64,000 nt of DNA from Roseovarius sp. MMSF_3350 (GCF_030733425.1 NZ_JASHIZ010000013.1:62001-126000); one strand, 5' to 3'; numbered from the stretch's first letter, positions 38,044 to 46,360 are shown. Numbers and translations are program-made. The notes: generated from the letters alone by a model not told the origin.

Positions 38044-38649
38044 TTAGTTTTGGTCGGTCACTTTTTGGGTGTGGTCAGGGGAGCTTGCCTCTATTTCGGC
38101 CACATTAATCAACGAAAAGCCAACTACGAAAATAGCTAATCCGAGAGCCAGATAGAAGAAGTCCATTTTGTACTCTGAGTGCATTTTTCGTTTTGGAAAC
38201 TTCCAAAACGAAGTCTCATCTCCTTCGCCTTTGCGCCCCCACAGCCTCCACTCAAAGGGACTGGATTTGCTAATCTCTTCGCCAAGCGCAACGGGGTACC
38301 CCATCTCCTTCAGCTTTGCTTCCAAGGGTATTCCGGCCATCACTGCACCTTTCAGGAGGCGGTGATACCACCAGCGATCCATGAAGTAGAACGCTGCGAG
38401 CGGAATCAGAGATGACCAGATAATCAGACCTGCTGCGGAAAGGCTAATACCAAGAATTGAGACCGTCACGGATTCTCTAACCGCGTATCCACCGAGCGCA
38501 AGCAAGGCGCCTACAACAATGAGTGCGAAGTTCCGAATTCTCAACTCCAAATCATTGAAGTGTTGTTGAACGTCTACAGTCTTCTTCCACAATTCCAATA
38601 CAACAGTCTCGTTCAAGCCTTCGCGGTTCTCATTCCGCTCTACTGTCAT
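38044..38649 (-). CDS. Island membrane protein with three predicted helices, unknown family
   Basis: 201 residues, second gene of the island operon; its ATG overlaps the HAD stop by 4 bp (ATGA). A charged, possibly helical N-terminus (about 1-38) leads to transmembrane segments near 40-57, 61-90 and 163-184. Between them is a soluble stretch with an FEWRLWGRKGEG segment. It has no signal peptide and no catalytic motif I can name. I do not recognise the family. A small multi-helix protein tightly coupled to an enzyme on an island recalls membrane effectors of defence systems, but that is inference. Confidence 0.7.
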   Translation of the reverse strand: MTVERNENREGLNETVVLELWKKTVDVQQHFNDLELRIRNFALIVVGALLALGGYAVRESVTVSILGISLSAAGLIIWSSLIPLAAFYFMDRWWYHRLLKGAVMAGIPLEAKLKEMGYPVALGEEISKSSPFEWRLWGRKGEGDETSFWKFPKRKMHSEYKMDFFYLALGLAIFVVGFSLINVAEIEASSPDHTQKVTDQN

Positions 38650-39512
38650 GATGCGACCTTAGAGGTCGTGAAGAAGGGAAGAACCTCGGAAAACTGATCT
38701 CTCAATGTGTGAGTTGGTGTTACGTCTCGTCCGCTATTTATTTCCGCTTCGCGTTTCACTTGCGCCGGCGTCCAATGAGTTACCTTCTTTAGCAATTCAT
38801 ATTGTTCTCGATGTTGTGCCTGACCATACTCAGCCCATGCGTCGAGAACTCCAGCACCTTGCGCCATGGCTATATCTTTCATCTTGCTGTCACCAACGTA
38901 CAGCGCCTGCTCCGGGGCCACTCCTAGATCATCCAAAATTGACATCAGAATGTGCGGGTTCGGCTTAACTTCACCACGAGGTGTATGCATTTGTTTCGTG
39001 AGCTTCATTTCGTACCGCTCAGGATCGTACTTTCTTAAGGCTCCGACATCGTCGACGGGCAGTTCATGATCAGGTGGTGAATAGAGGTAGTCAATTAGTT
39101 GATCCAAGCCCAGTTTCCGAAAACGATACTGTGTATAGAATTCTTGGGACTCAGTATAAGCAACGATTTTAATTCCTTTTGCGCGCAGTTCTTCTAGTGT
39201 TTCAGACACTCCAGGATACAGTCGCATTGCTTCGCGTCGCGCCTCGCGAAATGCAGCAATCGCCGGGGATAAAACCTCAAGTGTTTTGTCACCGTATCTC
39301 GAATGCAGTTCTGGCACCTCTTCGAGTAGAAATGCATATTCGCTGGTTTGGTGGGTTTGGTGGATAGAACTGATCGATTGATACAGTTCTTCCTCTCTAA
39401 GACCAGAAATCGAGCAAACCTCATCGAGCATTGCTCGGAAAGACCGATACCAAATATCAACCCAGTCAAAGAGGGTATTGTCGACGTCGGTAATTAAGAC
39501 GGTGCGATGCAT
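38646..39512 (-). CDS. Island HAD-family hydrolase
   Basis: 288 residues with all four HAD motifs: DVDNTLFDW (nucleophile Asp9, acid Asp11), IVAYTES (Thr120), the Lys183 in EVKPNPHI, and GDSKMKD (Asp208, Asp213). The cap between motifs I and II (about 18-105) is helical, type C1, as in phosphoglycolate and pyrophosphate phosphatases. The substrate is unknown. The tail after 235 is charged and has no counterpart that I recognise. GAGAGAGG precedes ATG 39512. AT-richer than neighbouring chromosomal genes; translationally coupled to the membrane protein. Confidence 0.85.
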   Translation of the reverse strand: MHRTVLITDVDNTLFDWVDIWYRSFRAMLDEVCSISGLREEELYQSISSIHQTHQTSEYAFLLEEVPELHSRYGDKTLEVLSPAIAAFREARREAMRLYPGVSETLEELRAKGIKIVAYTESQEFYTQYRFRKLGLDQLIDYLYSPPDHELPVDDVGALRKYDPERYEMKLTKQMHTPRGEVKPNPHILMSILDDLGVAPEQALYVGDSKMKDIAMAQGAGVLDAWAEYGQAQHREQYELLKKVTHWTPAQVKREAEINSGRDVTPTHTLRDQFSEVLPFFTTSKVAS

Positions 39513-39966
39513 GGGCCTCTCTCTTTACGCATATGTGTCACTCTCACCCTTGGCTGTCATCAGCGCAAGCGAGACTTCCCGCAATCAAAATTGCGAACCG
39601 CAAAATCTATTGTTCGCGGATCATGATAGAGCCTTGTCGTAGCACATGGTTTCAATCGTTCAGACGACCAGTTGACGAAGCTTTTTGGGTACCAACAGAA
39701 CCTTTTCTGCACCGGTGCGACCCAAAGTTTGAACCGAGCTGTAACCAGTCCCTATGCCAGAAATCTGCTCACATTTTCAAATCAACCAGCATAACAAGGG
39801 GATTTGCTCAAACTGTGGGGAACAAACGCTGAAAAAGTGCGCGGATTTTGCGCGGATAATCCGCGCACATTCCACGAATTCACCTTAATCAACATGAACT
39901 CACCTTATATGACGCGCCCGAAAATCGGTCGGGAAGCCGAAAAAATCCAATGAAAATCAATAGTTT
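39513..39966. other. Gene-free right part of the island
   Basis: About 450 bp, AT-rich, upstream of the two-gene operon and presumably holding its promoter. A 99-codon frame on the plus strand (39533-39832) lacks a ribosome site and looks random. The right end carries the inverted repeat at 39837-39868. Confidence 0.5.
39837..39868. repeat. Right island end motif with inverted repeat
   Basis: Arms GTGCGCGGATT and AATCCGCGCAC (11 bp, perfect) flank a 10-bp spacer that itself contains another GCGCGGAT, so the octamer occurs three times in 32 bp. Its first 18 bp match the left-end motif at 37966 in 16 positions. Confidence 0.6.
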
Positions 39967-39968
39967 GC

Positions 39969-40045
39969 TGGCGACCCCGGCAGGATTCGAACCTGCAACC
40001 TGCCCCTTAGGAGGGGGCTGCTCTATCCAGTTGAGCCACGGGGCC
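39969..40045 (-). tRNA. tRNA-Arg (anticodon CCT)
   Basis: 77 nt on the minus strand with the CCA end encoded. The acceptor stem pairs GGCCCCG with CGGGGTC (one G-U), the D-arm contains GAGC, the anticodon loop is CTCCTAA giving anticodon CCT (reads AGG), and the T-loop is GGTTCGAATCC. Its 3' part is duplicated at 37858-37904, marking it as the integration site of the island. Confidence 0.97.
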
Positions 40046-40055
40046 GCGTGACGCC

Positions 40056-40084
40056 TCCATAGCGTCTCTCCGCGCGCTTGTCAG
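40056..40084 (-). promoter_or_regulatory. Promoter of tRNA-Arg
   Basis: On the minus strand CTGACA and TATGGA are 17 bp apart, with the tRNA beginning 10 bp after the -10 box. Position and spacing fit a sigma70 tRNA promoter. Being outside the island, it still drives the intact tRNA after integration. Confidence 0.6.
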
Positions 40085-40159
40085 CCTCCAAGCGTCCAGT
40101 TGCGCGGCCCCTCGTGATTGCGGTAACATCTGCGCAACGCTTCCCATCGGACACCCCAC

Positions 40160-41188
40160 TTGACCAAGCACGACACACGCCCCCTGACCCTGCGCGACGT
40201 TTCCGAGGCCTCCGGCGTGTCCGAGATGACCGTCAGCCGCGTGCTGCGCAACCGGGGCGATGTCTCGCAGGCCACCCGCGAACGCGTCCTCGCCGCCGCC
40301 AAGGCGCTGGGCTACGTGCCCAACAAGATTGCCGGCGCCCTTGCCAGCCAGCGGGTGAACCTGGTGGCCGTCATCATTCCGTCAATGTCCAACATGGTCT
40401 TTCCGGAGGTCATGACCGGCATCTCCGAAGCACTCGACGAGACCGAGTTGCAACCCGTCGTCGGCGTCACCGGCTACCGCCCCGAAAAAGAGGAAAAGGT
40501 CCTCTACGAGATGCTCTCGTGGCGCCCCTCCGGCGTGATCATCGCGGGCATGGAGCATTCCGACGCGGCGCGCGCCATGCTCCGCGCCTCCGGCATACCG
40601 GTGGTCGAGATCATGGACGTGGACGGCACCGCGATCGACTCCGTGGTCGGCATCTCGCACCGCCGCGCCGGGTCGCATATGGCAAAGGCGATCATCAAGG
40701 CCGGCTACCGGCGCATCGCCTTCCTTGGCACCAAGATGCCCCTCGACCACCGCGCCCGCAAACGCTTCGAGGGGTTCACCGAGACCCTCGCCAAGGCTGG
40801 GATCGAGATCGAGGACCACGAGTTCTACTCCGGCGGTTCGGCGCTCAAGAAGGGTCGCGAGATGACCCGCGACGTGCTGTCCCGGAGCCCTGATCTCGAC
40901 TTCATCTACTATTCCAACGACCTGATCGGCGCGGGCGGCCTGCTTTACCTCACCGAGCAAGGCATCGACATTCCCGGCCAGGTGGGCCTTGCCGGCTTCA
41001 ACGGCGTCGATCTGATCAAGGGCCTGCCGCGCGAACTGGCGACGATGGAGTCCTGCCGCCAGGAAATCGGCCGCCGCGCTGCAGAACTGATCGTGGCCCG
41101 CGCCACCGGCGCCGACAGCGCGGCGGGGCCGTCCCGGATCGTTCTGGAACCCACCCTCACCTACGGTGACACCCTGCGCCGGTTCTAG
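40160..41188 (+). CDS. LacI-family transcriptional regulator
   Basis: 342 residues. The N-terminal helix-turn-helix reads TLRDVSEASGVSEMTVSRVLR, with the hinge helix NKIAGALASQRV; the remainder is a periplasmic-binding-like ligand domain (VAVIIPSMSNMVFPEVMTGI, YYSNDLIGAGGLLYL). It resembles the gluconate-repressor GntR branch. The frame opens at TTG 40160, which fits homologous N-termini; no ATG lies before the recognition helix. No sugar operon is adjacent, so its targets lie elsewhere. Confidence 0.88.
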   Translation: MTKHDTRPLTLRDVSEASGVSEMTVSRVLRNRGDVSQATRERVLAAAKALGYVPNKIAGALASQRVNLVAVIIPSMSNMVFPEVMTGISEALDETELQPVVGVTGYRPEKEEKVLYEMLSWRPSGVIIAGMEHSDAARAMLRASGIPVVEIMDVDGTAIDSVVGISHRRAGSHMAKAIIKAGYRRIAFLGTKMPLDHRARKRFEGFTETLAKAGIEIEDHEFYSGGSALKKGREMTRDVLSRSPDLDFIYYSNDLIGAGGLLYLTEQGIDIPGQVGLAGFNGVDLIKGLPRELATMESCRQEIGRRAAELIVARATGADSAAGPSRIVLEPTLTYGDTLRRF

Positions 41189-41515
41189 GGTCAGTCGTTT
41201 AGGGCTCCGTTGCCTCGTCACGGACGGACGGGATCGCGGTTTTCCCGCCCCGCACCATTTGAGAGACCTGAAGGAGGGCTGGCCATGAAAACCGGCTTCA
41301 GCGGGCTCCGCAATGTTGGTACGAATGGAACCTCCGGGCGGACCGCCTGAGACGTCCGTTTCGGACGCCGAAAACCCATCCGAATCTTTACCCTCGATTA
41401 ACCTAACGGTGTCAGGGTCCGACGCACTGGGCCGTTAACCATGGCACGCGGTTTGAATTGAAAAATCGCCGCTCATGTGGCTTTGTCGGGCGGGGTTTTG
41501 TTGTGGGTAGAGTAG
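41189..41515. other. Intergenic region with small ORF and TTAACC motifs
   Basis: About 330 bp between the regulator and the RTX gene. It holds the 21-codon ORF at 41285, a short hairpin GTCCG-TTT-CGGAC just after it (41353-41365), and a TTAACCAT motif near 41433 of the kind bound by CtrA. No obvious terminator follows the regulator gene. Confidence 0.4.
41285..41350 (+). CDS. Possible 21-residue small protein
   Basis: The frame encodes MKTGFSGLRNVGTNGTSGRTA. AAGGAGG lies 7 bases before the ATG, one of the best ribosome sites in the window, which is the main reason to list it. It has no signal or membrane segment. A hairpin follows directly after the stop. It could be a leader peptide or a real small protein; conservation would decide. 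Confidence 0.4.
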   Translation: MKTGFSGLRNVGTNGTSGRTA

Positions 41516-42508
41516 ATGCTGTTTCTGGCGGGTCTGATCGGTATGGTGGCGGTAAGCACCGCTGCAGTTTGGGGACTTGATGACGTCTCCGTCAACAATG
41601 CGCGCGACGATATCGATTCGCCCGGCGACACCGAACAGCTCGACAGCGGTGGCACCTCGCTTCTCGACATCGCGTCCGAACCCGACCTTCCCGCTCAACC
41701 CGACGACCCCGAGGGCGACGACTATGGCCTCGCACGCGGCACCACCGCTGCCGACATTATCCCCGGCACCGCCATCAACGAGTTTCTCGATGGCCTCGGC
41801 GGCGACGACACGATCCAGGCAGGCGACGGCGACGACATCGCGCGCGGCGGCGAAGGGGAGGACGTGGTTGCCGGCGAGCGCGGCCACGACACCCTGCATG
41901 GCGAGGCCGGGAACGATTTCGTCGCGGGCGGCGATGGCAATGACAGTGTCCTGGGCCATGACGGCGACGACCTGCTCGATGGCGGCAACGGTGACGACAG
42001 CCTTCTGGGCGGCGAGGGCGCCGACACGCTGACGGGCGGGGCCGGCGACGACGCGCTGCACGGCTATCTCGACGACGACACGCTCGATGGCGGGGCCGGG
42101 GCCGACACGCTCTTCGGCGGCGACGGCAACGACCAGCTGACTGGAATCGCGCCCGAGGGCACGCCCCCCGAAGACGACCGGGATTACCTCAACGGCGGGG
42201 CCGGCGACGATCGGATCACCTTGGGCGCGGGCGACATCGCGACCGGCGGCACCGGCGCCGACGGTTTCATCCTTCGCGACTGGACCGACGCGGGGCACCA
42301 GGGCCGGATTGTCGATTTCAACACCGCCGAGGACAGTCTCGTCGTGCTCTACGACGGCACCGGCAATGCCGCGCCCGACGTCACGGTCGAGAACGATCGC
42401 GAAATATCCGACCTGCATCGCATCCTTCTGGACGGCGCCGTGGTGGCCGAGGTGACCAGCGACACCGCCCTGACGCTGGCGCATATCTCCCTGATCCCAC
42501 AGACCTAA
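41516..42508 (+). CDS. RTX-type calcium-binding protein with N-terminal hydrophobic segment
   Basis: 330 residues. An N-terminal hydrophobic stretch ([20 protein letters not shown]) may anchor or export the protein. From about residue 85 to 225 there are repeated calcium-binding nonapeptides of the GGxGxDxLx kind, such as GGNGDDSLL and GGAGDDALH, which fold into a parallel beta-roll. The C-terminal part (about 245-330) is a small beta domain with the phrase [18 protein letters not shown], seen at the end of many roseobacter RTX proteins. No type I secretion genes are adjacent. Function unknown. Confidence 0.85.
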   Translation: MLFLAGLIGMVAVSTAAVWGLDDVSVNNARDDIDSPGDTEQLDSGGTSLLDIASEPDLPAQPDDPEGDDYGLARGTTAADIIPGTAINEFLDGLGGDDTIQAGDGDDIARGGEGEDVVAGERGHDTLHGEAGNDFVAGGDGNDSVLGHDGDDLLDGGNGDDSLLGGEGADTLTGGAGDDALHGYLDDDTLDGGAGADTLFGGDGNDQLTGIAPEGTPPEDDRDYLNGGAGDDRITLGAGDIATGGTGADGFILRDWTDAGHQGRIVDFNTAEDSLVVLYDGTGNAAPDVTVENDREISDLHRILLDGAVVAEVTSDTALTLAHISLIPQT

Positions 42509-42672
42509 GACTGATCCCCGGCGCCGGGTCGCCATGGCAAATCCCCCTTTCCAAACGCCCGAGAATCTCCTATACGCCCGCATCTGCCGCTGAAACGGCA
42601 GGTATCTCCACAGGACCTTGCTGGACGACATCCCGGCTCGTGCCCTTCACCCTTCAACCAAAGGAGACCCCG

Positions 42673-42942
42673 ATGTCGATCACTGTCGAAGAAAAGGCCA
42701 AGGTGCTGAAAGATTTCGCGACCAAGGAAGGCGACACCGGCTCGCCCGAAGTTCAGGTTGCAATCCTCACCTCGCGCATTTCCACCCTGACCGAGCACTT
42801 CAAGACCCACAAGAAGGACAACCACGGCCGCCGTGGCCTTCTGAAAATGGTCGCCCAGCGCCGCAAACTGCTGGACTACCTCAAGGGCAAGGACGAAGCG
42901 CGATACCAAGACCTGATCAAGCGTCTCGGCATCCGCCGCTAA
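42673..42942 (+). CDS. rpsO: 30S ribosomal protein S15
   Basis: 89 residues, the normal length. It binds 16S rRNA early in small-subunit assembly. [17 protein letters not shown] and [20 protein letters not shown] are the family blocks, ending [16 protein letters not shown] precedes ATG 42673. The gene is followed by a strong terminator; pnp, the usual downstream gene, is not next to it here. Confidence 0.98.
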   Translation: MSITVEEKAKVLKDFATKEGDTGSPEVQVAILTSRISTLTEHFKTHKKDNHGRRGLLKMVAQRRKLLDYLKGKDEARYQDLIKRLGIRR

Positions 42943-42970
42943 ACGCCTCGATCAACCGGAATTCACGACG

Positions 42971-43001
42971 AATGCCCGCTCCGACGAGCGGGCATTTTTT
43001 T
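42971..43001 (+). terminator. Terminator of rpsO
   Basis: A perfect 10-bp stem ATGCCCGCTC / GAGCGGGCAT with loop CGAC is followed by TTTTTT, starting about 30 bp after the stop codon. Confidence 0.9.
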
Positions 43002-43030
43002 GTCTGGATCCGACCGGCGGCGTCAGGCCT

Positions 43031-43978
43031 CTACATGGGCAGGTCCGGAACCCCCGGCGATCCGGTAGAGACTACAGGCCGCGCTTTCGCGGCGTACATC
43101 CGCATGTCCGCGCAGGCCATCAACGCCTCGAAATCGCTGCCGTCCTCCGGGGCCACGGCCACCCCAACGGAAAGGCCGACCGCAACCGCCTCCGCGTCTC
43201 CGACGCCAAAGTGTCGCGCAAAGGACCGCTCCACCGCCTGCGCACTCATTTCCGCCTCGTCGCGCCCGGCCGCGGGCAGCCATGCCGCAAACTCGTCCCC
43301 TCCGATCCGCCCGCAGATGCCGTTCACCTCGAAAACCTCGCGCAACCGCAGCGCGGCCTGCTGCAACACGCTGTCCCCCGCGCCGTGGCCCAGCCGGTCG
43401 TTCACAGCCTTGAAATCATCGAGGTCGCAGAAAAGCACCGCGCCACTTGCGCGACGCAGCCCGTTGCGCACCGCCTCCTCAAAGGCGCGCCGGTTCAGCA
43501 GCCCGGTCACAGGATCAATCCGGCCCAGCTCGCGCAGCTTTCGCGCTTCGCGGCGCAGGTCCGCCTGCCTCCGCAGACTGAGTTGCAGCGCACCGTCTTG
43601 CGTCTTAACCAACTCGCGCGCTTTCAGGAACTTGCTGACCATACCCTTGTTCTGGTCTTCCAGCACCAGGATCAGCCGATCCTGCGCCGGACAGGCCCGG
43701 TCCAGCCGCTTGAGCTTGAACAAGGCTGTGGTAGATCCGTTGCGGAAAAGCCGCAGGAATGACGTGCCCGTGGTGCGCAACACGCGCCTCAGCTCCGCCA
43801 CGACCTGCTCGCGCGGTGCCTCGGCCAGTTCGACGATCCCGCCGGCCCGGCGCGCGCCATAGCGATCCCGCGCCGGGCGGTTGTCCAGCACGATGGCGCC
43901 CGTCCCGTCCACCACCATCGCCGCCTGCGACAGGGCGTTCAGCGCGATTTCGATCCCCGCAAGCCTCGGATCGCCCAT
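43031..43978 (-). CDS. GGDEF diguanylate cyclase
   Basis: Makes the second messenger cyclic di-GMP. 315 residues: a PAS-like N-terminal region (about 5-110), a coiled linker (115-150) and the GGDEF domain (from about 155) with RIDPVTGLLNRRAFEE and the intact active loop RIGGDEFAAW. No RxxD inhibitory site stands before the loop, so product inhibition is not expected. There is no membrane segment. The start ATG shares its A with the stop of the upstream MetOD1 gene (TGATG), pointing to coupled translation and probably a sensor-enzyme pair. Confidence 0.88.
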   Translation of the reverse strand: MGDPRLAGIEIALNALSQAAMVVDGTGAIVLDNRPARDRYGARRAGGIVELAEAPREQVVAELRRVLRTTGTSFLRLFRNGSTTALFKLKRLDRACPAQDRLILVLEDQNKGMVSKFLKARELVKTQDGALQLSLRRQADLRREARKLRELGRIDPVTGLLNRRAFEEAVRNGLRRASGAVLFCDLDDFKAVNDRLGHGAGDSVLQQAALRLREVFEVNGICGRIGGDEFAAWLPAAGRDEAEMSAQAVERSFARHFGVGDAEAVAVGLSVGVAVAPEDGSDFEALMACADMRMYAAKARPVVSTGSPGVPDLPM

Positions 43979-44559
43979 CACTTGAAGAACTCTACACCAT
44001 CGCCTTTCCGGTCATCGACCAGCCGGACCCGCACGCGACAGCGACCATGCGCCATCGCCAGGGACTCCTCGATCTTGACGCTGGCATACCCGTTGCGGTC
44101 CGCAACCACACGGCCGAACACCATGGTCGTCATCATGCACAGCGAACTGCGTCCGGTCACCTGCACGCCGAACGGGCACCGCCCGTTCGTCAGGACAATC
44201 TCGCTGTCATCGCAGGATTCGATCTCGAATGTCCCGCCCAGCCGCGCTTTCAGATCCACCAGGATGTGCCCCAGCGCCTCGGCGTCCTGCGACAACCCGC
44301 CATCCATCGCATCGGCATACTGGCGGCTGATCTCGTCGCCCAGCTCGTCCCCGACCACGCCGATAAAGGCCGACGCATCTTCCAGCCCGACGGTATCTTC
44401 CAGTGTCCCGGCCAGTGTCGCACTCACGGTGTTGAAGAACCCGCAAGGCTCGAGGGCGACCGCGGGCACCCGCCCCTTGTCCCGCGTCGCACCCACCGGC
44501 GACGCTGTCGTTTCCACCTGCACCAGGCTCTCGTCCAAACCGTTTACTCCGTCCACCAC
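43978..44559 (-). CDS. Methanogen output domain (MetOD1)-type protein
   Basis: 193 residues. The C-terminal half has the cysteine pattern of MetOD1: CDDSEIVLTNGRCPFGVQ, then SSLCMMTTMVFGRV and AHGRCRVRV. The domain is thought to act as an output or ligand-binding module in signalling proteins, perhaps binding a cofactor through its cysteines. The frame starts at tandem GTG codons (44559 and 44556) behind AAGGAG; which is used is open. It precedes the GGDEF gene with a one-base stop-start overlap. Confidence 0.75.
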   Translation of the reverse strand: MVDGVNGLDESLVQVETTASPVGATRDKGRVPAVALEPCGFFNTVSATLAGTLEDTVGLEDASAFIGVVGDELGDEISRQYADAMDGGLSQDAEALGHILVDLKARLGGTFEIESCDDSEIVLTNGRCPFGVQVTGRSSLCMMTTMVFGRVVADRNGYASVKIEESLAMAHGRCRVRVRLVDDRKGDGVEFFK

Positions 44560-44634
44560 TCTTCTCCTTAAGACCTGTTAAGAAGCACGTAAGAGGGTCT
44601 TTCTTAAAATCGGGTAAACCGGTTCTCGGGAAGT

Positions 44635-44671
44635 GATTAAAAATAAACCCGGCACCTTTCGGCACCGGGTT
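44635..44671 (-). terminator. Terminator of the F0 ATP synthase operon
   Basis: On the minus strand an 11-bp stem AACCCGGTGCC / GGTGCCGGGTT (two G-U pairs) with a GAAA tetraloop runs into TATTTTTAAT, 30 bp after the subunit b stop. Confidence 0.85.
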
Positions 44672-44700
44672 CTTGCACCTTCAAGGCTGCGCAAAACGCG

Positions 44701-45261
44701 TCAGTGCAGCTTGGACTGCACCTCGCCAATCGACTGGTCGATCAGCTTGCTGTTGTCCTCCGCGGTCAGGCTCTTGGCGACCACGTCCTTGGCGGCGGCG
44801 ACGGCCACGGCAATCGCCTGGTCGCGCACGTCCTTCACCGCGCTGGCCTCGGCCGAGGCGATCTGCTCCTCGGCGGCCTTGATCCGGCGCTTGATGGACA
44901 GCTCGAGGTCCTTCTTGGCCTGCTCGGCGGCTTCGGCGGCTTCGGTCTTGGCATGGGCCACGATCCGGTCGGCCTGGTCCTGGACTTCCTTCTGCTTGCG
45001 CTCATAGCTCGCCAGCAGGGTCTGGGCTTCCTCGCGCAGCGCGCGCGCCTCGTCCAGCTCCGACTTGATGCCGTCGGCCCGCTTGTCCAGCATCTCGCCG
45101 ATCTTGCCGGGCACCTTCAGGTAGACCAGCAGCGCGATGAACAGGATGAAGGCCAGCATCACCACGAAGTCGGTGTTGCCCAGCGAAAGGAACGGGCCGG
45201 TGGCGGCCAGCGCGGGGCCAGCGGTGACCATGGCAGTCAGGGTTGCGATCAACTGTTTCAT
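44701..45261 (-). CDS. atpF: ATP synthase F0 subunit b
   Basis: Peripheral-stalk subunit, 186 residues. One transmembrane helix (DFVVMLAFILFIALLVYLKV) precedes a long charged coiled coil that holds F1 against F0. ATG 45261 is preferred over GTG 45270 because AAAGGG lies 11 bases before it but only 2 before the GTG. It begins 7 bp after the b' stop. Last gene of the F0 operon. Confidence 0.95.
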   Translation of the reverse strand: MKQLIATLTAMVTAGPALAATGPFLSLGNTDFVVMLAFILFIALLVYLKVPGKIGEMLDKRADGIKSELDEARALREEAQTLLASYERKQKEVQDQADRIVAHAKTEAAEAAEQAKKDLELSIKRRIKAAEEQIASAEASAVKDVRDQAIAVAVAAAKDVVAKSLTAEDNSKLIDQSIGEVQSKLH

Positions 45262-45266
45262 GGCGC

Positions 45267-45818
45267 TCACCCTTTCAGCCGCGAATTGACGGCGGACGTG
45301 ACGGTCCGCTCATCGGCCTTGACGCCCATCGCGGCGACCAGTTCCTTGGCGGTGTCCTTGGCCACTTCCTTCACGCTCTCCAGGGCGTTCGCCCGGATTT
45401 CCGCAATGGCCTTCTCGCCTTCGGCGGCCTTGGCCGCGATTTCGGCATCGGCCTTCTTGGTGGCCTCTTCCAGTTCGGCGTTCATCTCCGCCTTGGCCTC
45501 GGCAATGATCTCCTGCGCCTGGGCGCGTGCATCGGCCAGGGCCTTGTTATAGGCGTCCTCGGCGTCGGATGCCTTTTCCTTCAGGTCTTCCGCCGCAGCC
45601 AAGTCGTTGGTGATCGTCCCCTGCCGCTCGGCCAGCACAGCCGCGATGCGCGGCAGCGCGATGCGCGACAGGATGAAGAAGATCACGACCAGCGCAATGA
45701 CCAGCCAGACGATCTGGTTGCCCATCCAGTCCGGGCAAAGCTGCGGAAGGCCAATCGCTCCACCGCCTGCGTCGACGCAAGCGCTGGCTGCACCTTCTCC
45801 TAGGGTATCGGTCGCCAT
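45267..45818 (-). CDS. atpX: ATP synthase F0 subunit b'
   Basis: The second, divergent stalk subunit found in phototrophs and many alphaproteobacteria; it pairs with b as a heterodimer. 183 residues: a 30-residue N-terminal stretch, one membrane helix ([20 protein letters not shown]) and a long coiled coil rich in Ala, Glu and Lys. Short cysteine-bearing lead ([17 protein letters not shown]). It lies 214 bp after atpE. Confidence 0.94.
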   Translation of the reverse strand: MATDTLGEGAASACVDAGGGAIGLPQLCPDWMGNQIVWLVIALVVIFFILSRIALPRIAAVLAERQGTITNDLAAAEDLKEKASDAEDAYNKALADARAQAQEIIAEAKAEMNAELEEATKKADAEIAAKAAEGEKAIAEIRANALESVKEVAKDTAKELVAAMGVKADERTVTSAVNSRLKG

Positions 45819-46032
45819 CTGCGTTCTCCTTGTTGCGCCTGTCCCCTTGTATCAGCTTTGCCCGGTTTTGTCCGGGGTCCGCTCCAGGGGCCGCGCAAGG
45901 CTCAATGTTCGTGTCGTGTCGCCAAGCCCGAAGACCGGACGCGGCAAAGGGCCGGCGGGAGGCCCCTCACGGACGCCGGGGGACAGGCATCTCGCCTCTC
46001 ACCCCGACCCGTAAGGATCAAACCCGTCTGGC
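45819..46032. other. Gap between atpE and the b' gene
   Basis: 214 bp, longer than the other spacers of the operon. I see no gene and no clear terminator. It may carry a processing site that raises subunit c output over b and b', which the stoichiometry of the complex requires, but nothing in the sequence proves this. Confidence 0.4.
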
Positions 46033-46269
46033 TCAGACGGCGAACATCAGCAGAAGCGCGACGAGGAACGAGAAGATCCCCAGGGCTTCCGCGAACGCGA
46101 TACCGATGAACATGGTCGCGGTCTGGCCACCGGCGGCCGAGGGGTTGCGCAGGGCACCGGCCAGGTAGTTGCCGACCACGTTGCCCACACCGACGGCCGC
46201 GCCGCCCATGCCGACAGACGCCAGGCCCGCGCCGATGAATTGACCCATTTGTGCGATATCGCCTTCCAT
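46033..46269 (-). CDS. atpE: ATP synthase F0 subunit c
   Basis: Rotor ring subunit, 78 residues in a two-helix hairpin. The conserved polar loop is [11 protein letters not shown] and the proton-carrying carboxylate is Glu61 in [10 protein letters not shown]. The absence of the Na+-type ligand pattern around Glu61 suggests a proton ring. AAGGAGA lies upstream of the ATG. Confidence 0.97.
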   Translation of the reverse strand: MEGDIAQMGQFIGAGLASVGMGGAAVGVGNVVGNYLAGALRNPSAAGGQTATMFIGIAFAEALGIFSFLVALLLMFAV

Positions 46270-46337
46270 GTCTTTTCTCCTTACGATGGAATTCAGTGAT
46301 CTGTTGTTCGAGTGATGCGACGCACGCGCCGCTTAGG

Positions 46338-46353
46338 GTGGGCGAAAGCCCAC
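46338..46353. repeat. Short hairpin between atpB and atpE (repeat-like)
   Basis: GTGGGC-GAAA-GCCCAC preceded by TTAGG. The phrase TTAGGGTGGGC resembles TAGGGTGGGG at 52833-52842, so the two may belong to one family of small palindromic repeats. Confidence 0.45.
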
Positions 46354-46360
46354 GCGTTTC

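Larger units (their letters stand above)
37858..40013. mobile_element. Small integrase-less genomic island in tRNA-Arg(CCT)
   Basis: About 2.1 kb between the 47-bp direct repeats. Its coding regions are visibly AT-richer than the flanks, and codon use differs from neighbouring genes. It holds only two overlapping genes on the minus strand and no integrase or transposase. Near-identical GC-rich motifs lie close to both ends (37966-37983 and 39837-39854) and could be arm-type recombinase sites. It may be a remnant or an element moved by an integrase supplied in trans. Confidence 0.8.

Noticed and set aside
39533..39832. A 99-codon frame on the plus strand within the island
   Set aside because: No ribosome site, no recognisable domain, mixed composition; probably a chance frame in AT-rich promoter DNA.
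44568..44581. A CtrA full site upstream of the MetOD1 gene
   Set aside because: The two TTAA halves are 6 bp apart, not the canonical 7.
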